Below, piece by piece: positions 48,246 through 56,881 of a stretch of 64,000 nucleotides of DNA. The notes beneath the pieces were generated by a model. It was not told where the DNA came from. It was given only the letters and a program-made list of their open reading frames with translations, and ran no database searches. Both the position numbers and the translations under genes were made by a program. The number at the start of each line of letters is the position of its first letter. Within the stretch, counting starts at the first letter, position 1. The DNA comes from JANMZO01 sp963763135 (GTDB taxonomy: Bacteria; Actinomycetota; Acidimicrobiia; Acidimicrobiales; JANYDT01): the NCBI GenBank assembly GCA_963763135.1, contig CAVXNJ010000010.1, positions 620,001 to 684,000 on the forward strand, given 5' to 3'.

Positions 48246-49514
48246 TTATGAGCGGTCGAGGCCGAATGCCGTGTGGAGCGCCTGGACGGCGGTTTCGACC
48301 GAGCCGGACTTCACCACGCAACTGAGGCGAATGGTCGACGTCGAGATCATTTCGATGTTGACGTTCGCATTTGCCAACGTCTCGAACATCGTGGCCGAGA
48401 CACCCGGGTTCGTGCGCATGCCTGCCCCGACGATGGATACGCGGGCCACGTCGGAGTCTGCCGTGACAGCAGCAGCACCGATGACTTTGGACACCGGTTC
48501 GCACACCTCGAGGGCCGCGGCGAGGTCGGCTTTGGGGACGGTGAAGGAGATGTCGGTTTTGCCGTCATTTCCGGTGTTCTGCACGATCATGTCGACGTTG
48601 ATCCGACGATCGGCGAGCGGGCGGAAGATCAACGCAGAGATTCCCGGGCGGTCGGGCACCGACGAGATCGTGACCTTCGCTTCGCTGGTGTCGTGGGTGA
48701 TGCCGGAAACAATGGCGGCTTCCATGTCGGGATTCTCCTCATCGATGATGGTGCCGGTCTCCCAGGTGAAACTGGACCGGACGTGCAACTGAACGTGATG
48801 GTTGGCGGCGAACTCCACAGCGCGGAGCGCTACGACTCCGGAGCCCGACGCGGCCATTTCGAGCATTTCCTCGTAGGACACCCGGTTCATGCGGTGGGCC
48901 ATCGGTGCAATACGGGGGTCGGCGGTGAACACACCGGTGACGTCGGTGTAGATCTCGCAGGAGTCAGCGTCGAGCGCCGCAGCCACGGCAACGGCCGTCG
49001 TGTCGGAACCGCCCCGGCCGAGCGTCGTGATGTCTTTGTCGGTCGACACGCCCTGGAACCCGGCCACAACCGGCACAATGCCCTCACTGAGGGCTTCGCG
49101 GAGTCGGTCGCCGGAGACCGAAAGAATCTTCGCCCGGCCGTGTGACGTGTCGGTCAGGATACCCGCTTGACTTCCGGTGAAACTGGCCGCCCGGACGCCG
49201 AGGTCATCGATGGCCATCGCAGTGAGTGCGGCCGAGATGCGTTCCCCGGCCGTGAGGAGCATGTCCATTTCACGGGTGTCGCCCCTCACCGGCAACTCGC
49301 CCTTCTTCGTGGCCTTTTCGATCGGCCCCTGCTGGTTCGTCAGCACGGCATTGGCCAGGCGAATGAAATCATCGGTGGTCTTGCCCATCGCTGACACCAC
49401 AACGACAACCTGGTTGCCCCGCTTCACGGTGCGAGCCACGTGATCGGCAACGGCACGGATACGTTCGGGGTCAGCTACTGAACTGCCACCGAATTTCTGA
49501 ACGATCAAAGCCAC
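48246..49514 (-). CDS. lysC: Aspartate kinase
   Basis: The 422-aa enzyme phosphorylates aspartate, the entry step of the aspartate pathway. The start is GTG 49514. MALIVQKFGGSSVADPERI is the kinase signature, TLGRGGSDTTAVAVAAALDA is the substrate site, and residues 265-410 hold two ACT domains (VTISSVPDRPGISALIF, VSIVGAGMRTNPGVSATMF) for lysine/threonine feedback. Actinobacterial lysC also makes a beta subunit from an internal start; a start inside the gene here was not examined in detail. asd follows. Confidence 0.96.
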   Translation of the reverse strand: MALIVQKFGGSSVADPERIRAVADHVARTVKRGNQVVVVVSAMGKTTDDFIRLANAVLTNQQGPIEKATKKGELPVRGDTREMDMLLTAGERISAALTAMAIDDLGVRAASFTGSQAGILTDTSHGRAKILSVSGDRLREALSEGIVPVVAGFQGVSTDKDITTLGRGGSDTTAVAVAAALDADSCEIYTDVTGVFTADPRIAPMAHRMNRVSYEEMLEMAASGSGVVALRAVEFAANHHVQLHVRSSFTWETGTIIDEENPDMEAAIVSGITHDTSEAKVTISSVPDRPGISALIFRPLADRRINVDMIVQNTGNDGKTDISFTVPKADLAAALEVCEPVSKVIGAAAVTADSDVARVSIVGAGMRTNPGVSATMFETLANANVNIEMISTSTIRLSCVVKSGSVETAVQALHTAFGLDRS

Positions 49515-49557
49515 GGGGAGGAAAGGCTAGCGGGAATCAACCGAGACTCGGACCGGT

Positions 49558-51255
49558 TCAGCGTTTTCGCGTTGTGGTGGGAATGTCGTCGGCGCTGCGT
49601 ACCGGCGCCGGGATCGTGACCCCGGGTGGAAGCGTTGACTTCGACCCGGCGGCCGACGCATCGACCGCTCCGATCGCGAACTCCCGGGTCACACCGATAC
49701 CGGCGCGGTAGGTGCCAGGAGTGTTCGCGTTGGGATCGACGTTGCCGAGCACAATCTGCAGTTTCTGGGCCTGGGCGAGCGCATTGGCGTCGGACCGGCG
49801 GACGGCATCGAGCGTCGGGAACGGGTTGATCGCCGGACCACCGCCCGGATGGATCTCGAAGTGAAGGTGAGCCGGGGTGGTCAGCGCGTTGCCCGTGTTG
49901 CCGACAAATCCGATGATCTGCCCGGCCTCCACCACGGTGCCGTCTTCCACGCCTTCGACAAACGCCGAGAGGTGGGCGTAGTAGTACTGCGTGCCGTCGG
50001 CGCCAACCAGCCACAGCTTGTTGCCGCCAAGTACCGCCTGGCCCTTTCGGGCGATCACGCCTCGTGATGTCGCTCGTAGCGGAGTGCCCGACGGGGCGAA
50101 GATGTCAATGCCCTGGTGCGAGTGCGCGTATTTGGTACCGAACATCCGGGGAGCACCGAAGGTATCCACGAAACTGAACGGCGGTTGGACCGGGAATACC
50201 CATCCGTTGACGGCGATGGCGAGACCGCGGGCGGCCGATTCGAAGTTGGCCTGAATCTTGATCAGGTTCTCGTTGAGGATCCGCTCGTTCTCGAGCACCT
50301 TCTGGAGTTCAACCTTCTTCGCCTCGGTCAACGCTTCCAGTTCGGCCAGGGTCTTCGTCACTTCCTCCTGGTCGGCCTCGTAGCTTTCCATCAGCTTGGC
50401 TTCGAGTTGCTGGGCCTGTCGGAGCAACTCCACGCGCCGGGCCAGCACCGAGGAGTCCTCGGAACGCAGCACGGCGTCGAGTTCGCCGAAATTCGATCCT
50501 GAGTAGACGCGCAGACCCCGGGCTCTAATCAGCGCCCGCGACCTGTCGGCTTTTCCCGACAACGAAACCAGCTCGTTCTTCAGGTCGCTCTGCCGTGTCG
50601 CCAACTCGTCTAGTTCGGCGGTCGCCGCTCCGACCTGCGCCTGCGCCGCGTCGGCCGCCTTCTGAGCCTTGTCGACCTCCACCCGTTGTTGGGCCGTCAG
50701 TTTGAAAAGCAGGTTCTCGAGGGTGATGTTGCGGATCGGCGCAATGTTCGTCGCCGGAAGAGTCGGCTTGAATCCGGGGTTGGGGATCGGTTCAGGAGTT
50801 GCGTCGTCGTCCTGCACGTCGCTGACGGCGGGAATGGTCGTCGTGGCGTTCGGATCCAATGTCGTCGACGTCGTGGTTGTCGAGGCGTTCGGATCAAGCG
50901 TCGTTGTGGTGGAGCTCGCCGCCGGATCAACGGTCGTGGTGGTCGAGGTGGTCGAGGTCGTGGTCGTGTTGTTCAGCTGCACGACGCCCTGATCGGGCGG
51001 GTTCGTCACCACCGGGCTCGGGACCGTCGATGGTGAAACGGTCGTCGGGACCAGTGAAATCGGAGCAGCGGTCGTCGACGTTGCTACGGGGGCGACGGTC
51101 GTGGTTGTCGCAGTTGTGCTCGGGATCGTCGTCGCTTCGGTGGGAGGCGGAATCGTCAGAGGTTCGTCTTGCGCCCGGGTTATGCCTGCGGACGCGCCGA
51201 TAGCAACGGTCGCAGCAGCGACGAACATGGCAAAGGCGCGAACAGGAGCAATCAC
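49558..51255 (-). CDS. Secreted M23 family peptidase with coiled coil (EnvC/NlpD-like)
   Basis: GTG 51255 is chosen because GAGGA lies just upstream; a GTG seven codons earlier is possible. A signal peptide (FAMFVAAATVAIGASAG) is followed by a Thr/Pro-rich linker to about residue 165, a long coiled coil (residues 185-340, VDKAQKAADAAQAQVGAAT), and an M23 domain with the zinc ligands in HSHQGIDIFAPSGTPL and HLHFEIHPGG near residues 375-465. The HxxxD and HxH ligands are complete, so it may cut peptidoglycan cross-links or activate amidases. It is outside the membrane. The 217-base leader holds no recognised riboswitch. Confidence 0.9.
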   Translation of the reverse strand: MIAPVRAFAMFVAAATVAIGASAGITRAQDEPLTIPPPTEATTIPSTTATTTTVAPVATSTTAAPISLVPTTVSPSTVPSPVVTNPPDQGVVQLNNTTTTSTTSTTTTVDPAASSTTTTLDPNASTTTTSTTLDPNATTTIPAVSDVQDDDATPEPIPNPGFKPTLPATNIAPIRNITLENLLFKLTAQQRVEVDKAQKAADAAQAQVGAATAELDELATRQSDLKNELVSLSGKADRSRALIRARGLRVYSGSNFGELDAVLRSEDSSVLARRVELLRQAQQLEAKLMESYEADQEEVTKTLAELEALTEAKKVELQKVLENERILNENLIKIQANFESAARGLAIAVNGWVFPVQPPFSFVDTFGAPRMFGTKYAHSHQGIDIFAPSGTPLRATSRGVIARKGQAVLGGNKLWLVGADGTQYYYAHLSAFVEGVEDGTVVEAGQIIGFVGNTGNALTTPAHLHFEIHPGGGPAINPFPTLDAVRRSDANALAQAQKLQIVLGNVDPNANTPGTYRAGIGVTREFAIGAVDASAAGSKSTLPPGVTIPAPVRSADDIPTTTRKR

Positions 51256-51514
51256 AGGGTCCTCGGGAAGAACCACTGAGTTTAGGCCCCAAGGCTTCAG
51301 AACACGGCGACCCGGGAGAAAGGACCCGGGGGAAAGCCCGCCGCCACGAAAGTGAAGGATGAAAACCTGAGATTACTGCGCCCGACCCCTTCATTCCACC
51401 CGGAGGCCGCAATCGCGCCACCCCACGCCGACGTCGCCACGCCACTACCGTGCCGCCACCACGATCTGCGGGCGGTACCCGAAGCGAAGCTGCGTGGGCG
51501 GTAGCGTTTACGCC

Positions 51515-52531
51515 GTGGCTTCCCCGAACCCCATCAAACGAACGGCATTCGTAACGTGCTTTGCCTTCGCGGTGATCGCCGGAGCGGTCGGCGTCGGCGC
51601 GTACAGCCAGCGAAACGACAGCGTCACGGTTGCGGTGAACGACCCCAACGCAACCACAACTGTCGATGCTGCGACCGCTGATTCGACGGTCCCGACTGCA
51701 TCGGGATCCGACACATCCGCGGCGTTGCCCGCTTCTACGCCTGAGCCGACGACCACACAACCGGCCGTCGCCGATACCACGTTGTCGGCCGACACCACCG
51801 TGGCCACCGACGCGTCAACAACCACCTCCACCACGTTGAGCGGGTCCACGACCTCGACGACGACGATCGCCACCACCGAGTCTGCCACCGGCGAACCGCT
51901 GTGTCCGGCTATCGACGGTTCGTCGCCGCGAACGATGAGCTTCAAATCGCCGCCTCCGGTTTGCATCGACTCCCGGGCGACCTACACCGCCGTCATGGAG
52001 ACGTCGGAAGGAACCATCAAGATCCTGCTCGACTCGAAGAACGCACCCCTGACGGTGAACAACTTCGTGTTCCTCAGCCGCTACCACTTCTACGACGGCC
52101 TCACGATCCATCGCGTCGTACCCGGCTTCATCATGCAGGGCGGCGATCCGCTGGCCAACAGCAACGGCGGACCCGGCTACAAGTTTGCCGACGAACTGCC
52201 CGGCAAGAAGGGCTACGACATCGGCGCTGTCGCGATGGCGAACTCCGGGGTCGACAGCAACGGAAGCCAGTTCTTCATCGTCACCGGATCGACCGGCAAG
52301 GAACTCGCCGGCACGTACTCGACATTCGGCAAGGTCAAAGTTGGTGTCAGCGTGATGAAGGCGATCGATGCGCTCGGCGTCGATCCCGGCCCCAACGGCG
52401 TGGAGTTCCCCCCGACGAAGACCATCACGATCCTGTCAATGACCATCACCGCAGTCGGCGAACGGGAGTCGAGGATTCCGGGTTACGCATCGACGGGTAG
52501 CGTGTCGAGCACAACTACTACTGTCGGCTGA
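51515..52531 (+). CDS. Membrane-anchored/secreted cyclophilin-type peptidylprolyl isomerase
   Basis: The product is about 338 aa from GTG 51515; a GTG seven codons upstream is possible. RTAFVTCFAFAVIAGAVGVG is a signal anchor, then a Thr/Ala/Ser-rich linker runs to about residue 145. The cyclophilin domain (residues 155-330) has NNFVFLSRYHFYDGLTIHRV, PGFIMQGGDPLANSNGGPGY and ANSGVDSNGSQFFIVTGS. The catalytic Arg is in HRV, but the usual FHRV is IHRV. It probably folds proteins outside the membrane. A cytosolic paralogue follows at 52630. Confidence 0.9.
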   Translation: MASPNPIKRTAFVTCFAFAVIAGAVGVGAYSQRNDSVTVAVNDPNATTTVDAATADSTVPTASGSDTSAALPASTPEPTTTQPAVADTTLSADTTVATDASTTTSTTLSGSTTSTTTIATTESATGEPLCPAIDGSSPRTMSFKSPPPVCIDSRATYTAVMETSEGTIKILLDSKNAPLTVNNFVFLSRYHFYDGLTIHRVVPGFIMQGGDPLANSNGGPGYKFADELPGKKGYDIGAVAMANSGVDSNGSQFFIVTGSTGKELAGTYSTFGKVKVGVSVMKAIDALGVDPGPNGVEFPPTKTITILSMTITAVGERESRIPGYASTGSVSSTTTTVG

Positions 52532-52629
52532 CTTCGGCATCGATCCGCGTGATCCGGTTCGACCGGGTCATCGGCTCACCGCCGCCCGACCGGCAGTTCC
52601 GTCCAACTCATCACTTCGAGGTCAATCCC

Positions 52630-53184
52630 ATGCCCCTTACCCCTCCCGCCGCCGACGGCTCGAGCCCCAAGACGCAGCGCTTCAGTGAGAAGCCGCCGAT
52701 GGTCATCGACCCGGAGAAGACCTACACCGCCACCATGGTGACGTCGATGGGCACCATGGTTATCGCCCTCGACCCGATCGCTGCGCCTAAGACCGTGAAC
52801 AACTTCGTGTTCCTGAGCCGCTATCACTACTACGACGGCATAATTTTCCACCGCATCATCAGCGGCTTCATGTGCCAGGGCGGCGACCCTGACGGCACTG
52901 GCATGGGCGGCCCCGGTTACAAGTTCGAAGACGAACTCCCCAAGCCCGGCCGCTACGAAATCGGCTCAATCGCCATGGCCAACGCCGGTCCCAACACGAA
53001 CGGAAGCCAGTTCTTCCTCGTCAGCGGCCGCAGTGGCGTGGGCCTTCCCCCCGCCTACTCGCTGTTCGGCAAGATCGTGAAGGGTGTCGAGGTTCTCGAG
53101 GCCATGCAGCACGTTGACACCGACGGCCGCGACCGTCCGAAGACGCCCGTCGTTATCGAGTCCGTCACCATCGAAGAGAAGTAA
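52630..53184 (+). CDS. Cytosolic cyclophilin-type peptidylprolyl isomerase
   Basis: This 184-aa protein starts at ATG 52630. Residues 35-180 are one cyclophilin domain: NNFVFLSRYHYYDGIIFHRI, SGFMCQGGDPDGTGMGGPGY and GPNTNGSQFFLVSGRS, with catalytic Arg in FHRI. Without signal peptide or linker it should act in the cytosol. It looks like a duplicate of the gene just upstream (both have SSP-K-x-F and PP-x-xID leaders), specialised by compartment. Confidence 0.93.
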   Translation: MPLTPPAADGSSPKTQRFSEKPPMVIDPEKTYTATMVTSMGTMVIALDPIAAPKTVNNFVFLSRYHYYDGIIFHRIISGFMCQGGDPDGTGMGGPGYKFEDELPKPGRYEIGSIAMANAGPNTNGSQFFLVSGRSGVGLPPAYSLFGKIVKGVEVLEAMQHVDTDGRDRPKTPVVIESVTIEEK

Positions 53185-53216
53185 GAAGACAAGTACGAAA
53201 CGAAGTACCGGTTTTT

Positions 53217-53251
53217 GTTCGTTCGGTCGCTCCCTGAGCGACTGAACGAAC
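53217..53251. terminator. 16-bp hairpin between convergent genes
   Basis: GTTCGTTCGGTCGCTC pairs with GAGCGACTGAACGAAC (one G-T pair) over a three-base loop, 32 bases after the cyclophilin stop and 21 before the end of the S51 peptidase gene. It could terminate both. Confidence 0.75.
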
Positions 53252-53272
53252 GATCGCCGCACACGGCCTCGG

Positions 53273-53995
53273 CTACTCGTGGACCAGCAGGCCGGGTAGG
53301 TGGGGCGCTGCGTCACTCATCCGGCGCAACAGCACGCCGCCCTTACCGACGGCCTTCCACACCCCGTTGGGTTCGCGAAGCGCTGCGGTCTCCTCGTCGA
53401 TGGCAAGCAACGAAACGCCCGCTCCGGCAAGCTTCTCCGTTCGGCGCATCCGGTCGGCGCTCCAGTTGTTGGCGTGCGGAAGCACTGCGACACCGGGCAG
53501 CAAACCGAGGCCCAGCGTGAACGCCCCACCGCGCTGATCGATCATCGGGTCGGCCAACACCATGGCGCCTGCCGACGATGCCGCCAGTGTCGCCCCGCCT
53601 TTCCAGGCCGCTTTCACGGCTTCCCAGGCCGGCGAATCCTGCAGCACCGACACCAGGTGCATGGCCGAACCCCCCGAGAAGTAGAGGATCTGGGCGTTCG
53701 CGAGCTGTTCGACGATTCCGGGATCAGACGCATCGGGCCGGTTGAAGAGCGGGCACGTCTCAACAGTGGCCCCGAGCGATGTGAACCATTTCGTCGCCGT
53801 GGCAATTGCACCGTTCGGACCCTCGAACGCTGCTGCGGTGGGAACGACGACCACGGGTGCCCCTGGCTTGGAGTCGACGATCTCCCGGTCAAACGTGCAG
53901 CCGACCCGCCACTCATTTCCACCTACCAACGCAAGCAACCCCGGATGGGGGCCATCGCCCAGCATTGCGGCGATCACGTCGGTGTACGAAGTCAT
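53273..53995 (-). CDS. Peptidase S51 family (PepE/cyanophycinase-like)
   Basis: The 240-aa protein starts at ATG 53995. It has a class-I amidotransferase-like fold with PVVVVPTAAAFEG, AQILYFSGGSAMHLV near residue 105 and the nucleophile Ser in LAASSAGAMVLADP near residue 137, plus VLPHANNWSADRMRR with a likely catalytic His. Members are Asp-dipeptidases (PepE) or cyanophycinases. No cyanophycin synthetase is seen, so a peptidase role is the default. It is divergent from ybaK. Confidence 0.85.
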   Translation of the reverse strand: MTSYTDVIAAMLGDGPHPGLLALVGGNEWRVGCTFDREIVDSKPGAPVVVVPTAAAFEGPNGAIATATKWFTSLGATVETCPLFNRPDASDPGIVEQLANAQILYFSGGSAMHLVSVLQDSPAWEAVKAAWKGGATLAASSAGAMVLADPMIDQRGGAFTLGLGLLPGVAVLPHANNWSADRMRRTEKLAGAGVSLLAIDEETAALREPNGVWKAVGKGGVLLRRMSDAAPHLPGLLVHE

Positions 53996-54085
53996 ATGAC
54001 GAGTTTGCACCAGGCCGCGACGATCTAGATACCGTGGAGGGTCAGGTTTTGTTCGGGCCCATCGGCCCTGAAGCTAGGAGCGGTC

Positions 54086-54577
54086 TTGCCCGTTGGAAGT
54101 ACACCGGCAATTCAGGCCGCAGTCGCAGCGGGGGTCGCACATGTGGTTCATGAATACGAACACGACCCTTCGGTCACGTCGTACGGCGCAGAAGCCGCTG
54201 CCGCGCTGGGCTTCGACCCGGCACTCATTCATAAGACGCTGATGGTCGACGTCGAACGAAACGGCAAGCGTGAACTCGTGGTGGCTGTGGTCCCGGTCAA
54301 CACGCAACTCGACCTGAAGGCGCTGGCCACCGCCGTCGACGGCAAACGGGCCGAAATGGCGAACCCGGCCGCCGCAGAACGCAGCAGCGGGTACGTCGTC
54401 GGCGGTATCAGCCCGTTGGGTCAACGCAAGCCACTCTTCACCGTGATCGACGAGGAGGCCATCCTCTACGACACGATTCACGTCAGCGCCGGACGCCGTG
54501 GCCTGGAGATCGAACTCGCGGCTGAAGATTTACGCGCTCTAACCAACGGGATTTTCGCCCCGATCGCCAAGCGCTGA
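54086..54577 (+). CDS. ybaK: Cys-tRNA(Pro)/Cys-tRNA(Cys) deacylase YbaK
   Basis: This 163-aa protein is read from TTG 54086. The YbaK fold is seen in VHEYEHDPSVTSYGAEAAAA, the catalytic Lys segment PALIHKTLMVDV, and SSGYVVGGISPLGQRKPLFTV near residue 105, followed by SAGRRGLEIELAAEDL. It removes Cys mis-attached to tRNA-Pro. A downstream ATG does not exist before the domain begins, so the TTG start is likely. A pair of duplicated hairpins follows 24 bases after the stop. Confidence 0.92.
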   Translation: MPVGSTPAIQAAVAAGVAHVVHEYEHDPSVTSYGAEAAAALGFDPALIHKTLMVDVERNGKRELVVAVVPVNTQLDLKALATAVDGKRAEMANPAAAERSSGYVVGGISPLGQRKPLFTVIDEEAILYDTIHVSAGRRGLEIELAAEDLRALTNGIFAPIAKR

Positions 54578-54600
54578 GGCCTTCCGCACGAACGGCCCCA

Positions 54601-54713
54601 CGTTTATGTCCACACTTCGACATGTATGCCGTGCAAAACATGGACATAAACGAACGGCTCACGTTGATGTCCACACTTCGACATGTATGCCGTGCAAAAC
54701 ATGGACATAAACG
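54601..54713. repeat. Tandem pair of 52-nt hairpin elements
   Basis: Copies 54601-54652 and 54662-54713 (61-base period) have 12-base outer arms CGTTTATGTCCA and TGGACATAAACG and an identical 28-base centre. The second copy has one base changed in its left arm. No T-tract follows. The layout equals that of the pair at 4116-4230 although the sequence is unrelated. Confidence 0.8.
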
Positions 54714-54778
54714 GCGAGTAGGCATGGGTTGGCCGGGGCGTTTGGCCGCCCCCCGTCGCGACGCGAGAGAATAGGGAA

Positions 54779-56734
54779 ATGAGCACTACGAAACGTGAAG
54801 CGCCATGGGTCATGCGCACGTACTCCGGACACTCCAGCGCCACGGCTTCCAATGAGCTCTACCGCAAGAACCTGACGAAGGGGCAAACGGGCCTGTCGAT
54901 TGCGTTCGACCTTCCGACCCAGACCGGCTACGACCCCGATTCACCCCAGGCCTCAGGTGAAGTGGGCAAGGTCGGCGTTCCCGTCGCCCACCTCGGCCAC
55001 ATGAAGCAGCTGCTCGACCAGATTCCGGTTGAGAAGATGAACACGTCGATGACGATCAACGCGCCTGCGGCGTGGATGCTCGGTCTGTACATCGCGAATG
55101 CGCAGACCCAGGGTGTCGACCAGTCGGTTCTCGCTGGCACCACACAGAACGACATCGTGAAGGAGTACCTGTCGCGCGGTACCTACATCTTCCCGCCGGC
55201 GCCCTCCCGTCGGTTGATCGTCGACATGGTGGCCTACACCGTCCGCCACGTGCCGAAGTGGAATCCGATCAACGTGTGCTCGTACCACCTGCAGGAAGCC
55301 GGAGCCACGCCGACCCAGGAACTTGCGTACGCCCTGGCGACCGCCGTCGACGTGCTCGACGCGGTAAAAGCCAGCGGGCAGCTCACCGAAGCCGAATTCC
55401 CTGAAGTGGTCGGCCGCATCTCGTTCTTCGTCAACGCGGGTATCCGGTTCGTCGAGGAAATGTGCAAGATGCGCGCGTTCACACAGCTGTGGGACAAGAT
55501 CTGCCTCGAGCGCTACAACGTGCAGGACCCCAAGCTGCGCCGCTTCCGTTACGGCCTGCAGGTCAACTCGCTCGGGCTCACCGAGGCCCAGCCCGAGAAC
55601 AACGTTCAGCGCATCGTGCTGGAAATGCTTGGCGTCACGCTGTCGAAAGACGCCCGCGCCCGGGCCCTGCAGCTTCCCGCGTGGAACGAGGCACTCGGCC
55701 TGCCGCGTCCGTGGGATCAGCAGTGGTCGCTGCGTATGCAGCAGGTCCTCGCCTTCGAGACCGACCTCCTCGAGTACGACGATCTCTTCACCGGCTCGGT
55801 CGTGGTGGAACGCAAGGTCAACGAGATGATGGAAGCCGCGCAGGCCGAGCTCGACGACGTCATCTCCATGGGCGGCGCGTTCGAAGCAATAAGTGAACTT
55901 AAGAATCGATTGGTACGTTCGCATACCGAGCGCACGCGTCGCATCGAGAGTGGCGACCTGCAGGTCGTCGGCGTGAACTGCTACACCGAGAGCGAAGAGT
56001 CGCCGCTCGGCGGAGCCGACAACATCTTGAAGGTCGACCACCGGGTCGAGCAGAGCATGATCGACGATGTGAAGCAGTGGCGGGCCTCGCGTGACGAAGC
56101 CGCGGCGACGAAGGCACTCGATGCCGTGCGTCGGGCCGCCGAATCGGGCGAGAACATCATGGAGTCGACGATTGCCGCGGCTCATGCGGGCGTGACGACC
56201 GGCGAGTGGTCGGGTGCACTGCGCGAGATCTTCGGCGAGTTCCGGGCACCCACGGGCGTGTCCGGAGCGGTTGGCACCCGCAGCGACGGCCTAGCCGGGC
56301 TCGCCGCCCGCAACCGGGCCCGCGCCGGTGGACCTCCGAAGCTGCTCGTCGCCAAGCCCGGCCTCGATGGCCACTCGAACGGGGCGGAGCAAATCGCGGT
56401 CGCCGCTCGCGATGCGGGCATGGAGGTCATCTACCAGGGCATCCGCCTGTCGCCCGAGCAGATCGCGGCCGCCGCTCGGGATGAGGATCCCGATGTCATC
56501 GGTCTGTCGATCCTGTCCGGCTCGCACATGCAACTGGTCCCCGACGTGATCCGGAATCTCCGGGCCCTCGGCGTCGAGGCTCCGGTGGTCGTGGGCGGCA
56601 TCATTCCCGAGGAGGACCGGGCCACGCTATTGGCTTCGGGCGTCGCTGCCGTATACACGCCGAAGGATTTCGACCTGACCCGGATCATGACCGAGATCAG
56701 CGACCTCGCTGACGCCCAGCTGGTGCGCCTTTAG
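54779..56734 (+). CDS. ecm: Ethylmalonyl-CoA mutase (B12-dependent, MeaA type)
   Basis: The 651-aa enzyme interconverts ethylmalonyl-CoA and methylsuccinyl-CoA in the ethylmalonyl-CoA pathway for acetate-unit assimilation. ATG 54779 has AGGGAA upstream. The TIM barrel carries MRTYSGHSSATASNELYRKN and LSIAFDLPTQTGYDPD, the Ecm/MeaA pattern rather than that of methylmalonyl-CoA mutase, and NPINVCSYHLQEAGATPTQE. The B12 domain is fused at the C-terminus with the cobalt-ligand motif KPGLDGHSNGAEQ near residue 520. Other pathway genes are not in the window. Isobutyryl-CoA mutase-like function is less likely. Confidence 0.9.
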   Translation: MSTTKREAPWVMRTYSGHSSATASNELYRKNLTKGQTGLSIAFDLPTQTGYDPDSPQASGEVGKVGVPVAHLGHMKQLLDQIPVEKMNTSMTINAPAAWMLGLYIANAQTQGVDQSVLAGTTQNDIVKEYLSRGTYIFPPAPSRRLIVDMVAYTVRHVPKWNPINVCSYHLQEAGATPTQELAYALATAVDVLDAVKASGQLTEAEFPEVVGRISFFVNAGIRFVEEMCKMRAFTQLWDKICLERYNVQDPKLRRFRYGLQVNSLGLTEAQPENNVQRIVLEMLGVTLSKDARARALQLPAWNEALGLPRPWDQQWSLRMQQVLAFETDLLEYDDLFTGSVVVERKVNEMMEAAQAELDDVISMGGAFEAISELKNRLVRSHTERTRRIESGDLQVVGVNCYTESEESPLGGADNILKVDHRVEQSMIDDVKQWRASRDEAAATKALDAVRRAAESGENIMESTIAAAHAGVTTGEWSGALREIFGEFRAPTGVSGAVGTRSDGLAGLAARNRARAGGPPKLLVAKPGLDGHSNGAEQIAVAARDAGMEVIYQGIRLSPEQIAAAARDEDPDVIGLSILSGSHMQLVPDVIRNLRALGVEAPVVVGGIIPEEDRATLLASGVAAVYTPKDFDLTRIMTEISDLADAQLVRL

Positions 56735-56881
56735 CCGTTGCGTCGCGCTGGAGCGAAGCGGTTGTAACCACCGCCATTCGCTTGGGTTGGCCCCGAACCC
56801 AATTAGGGATATTTCCCAAGTGCGTCGAGAAGTTTCGGGCAAGACCTAAATCATTCGAACGATTCGGACGAATTTCTACAG

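Noticed and set aside
51256..51493. c-di-AMP (ydaO) riboswitch before the M23 peptidase gene
   Set aside because: Such genes often have one in actinobacteria, but I could not find its conserved core segments here.
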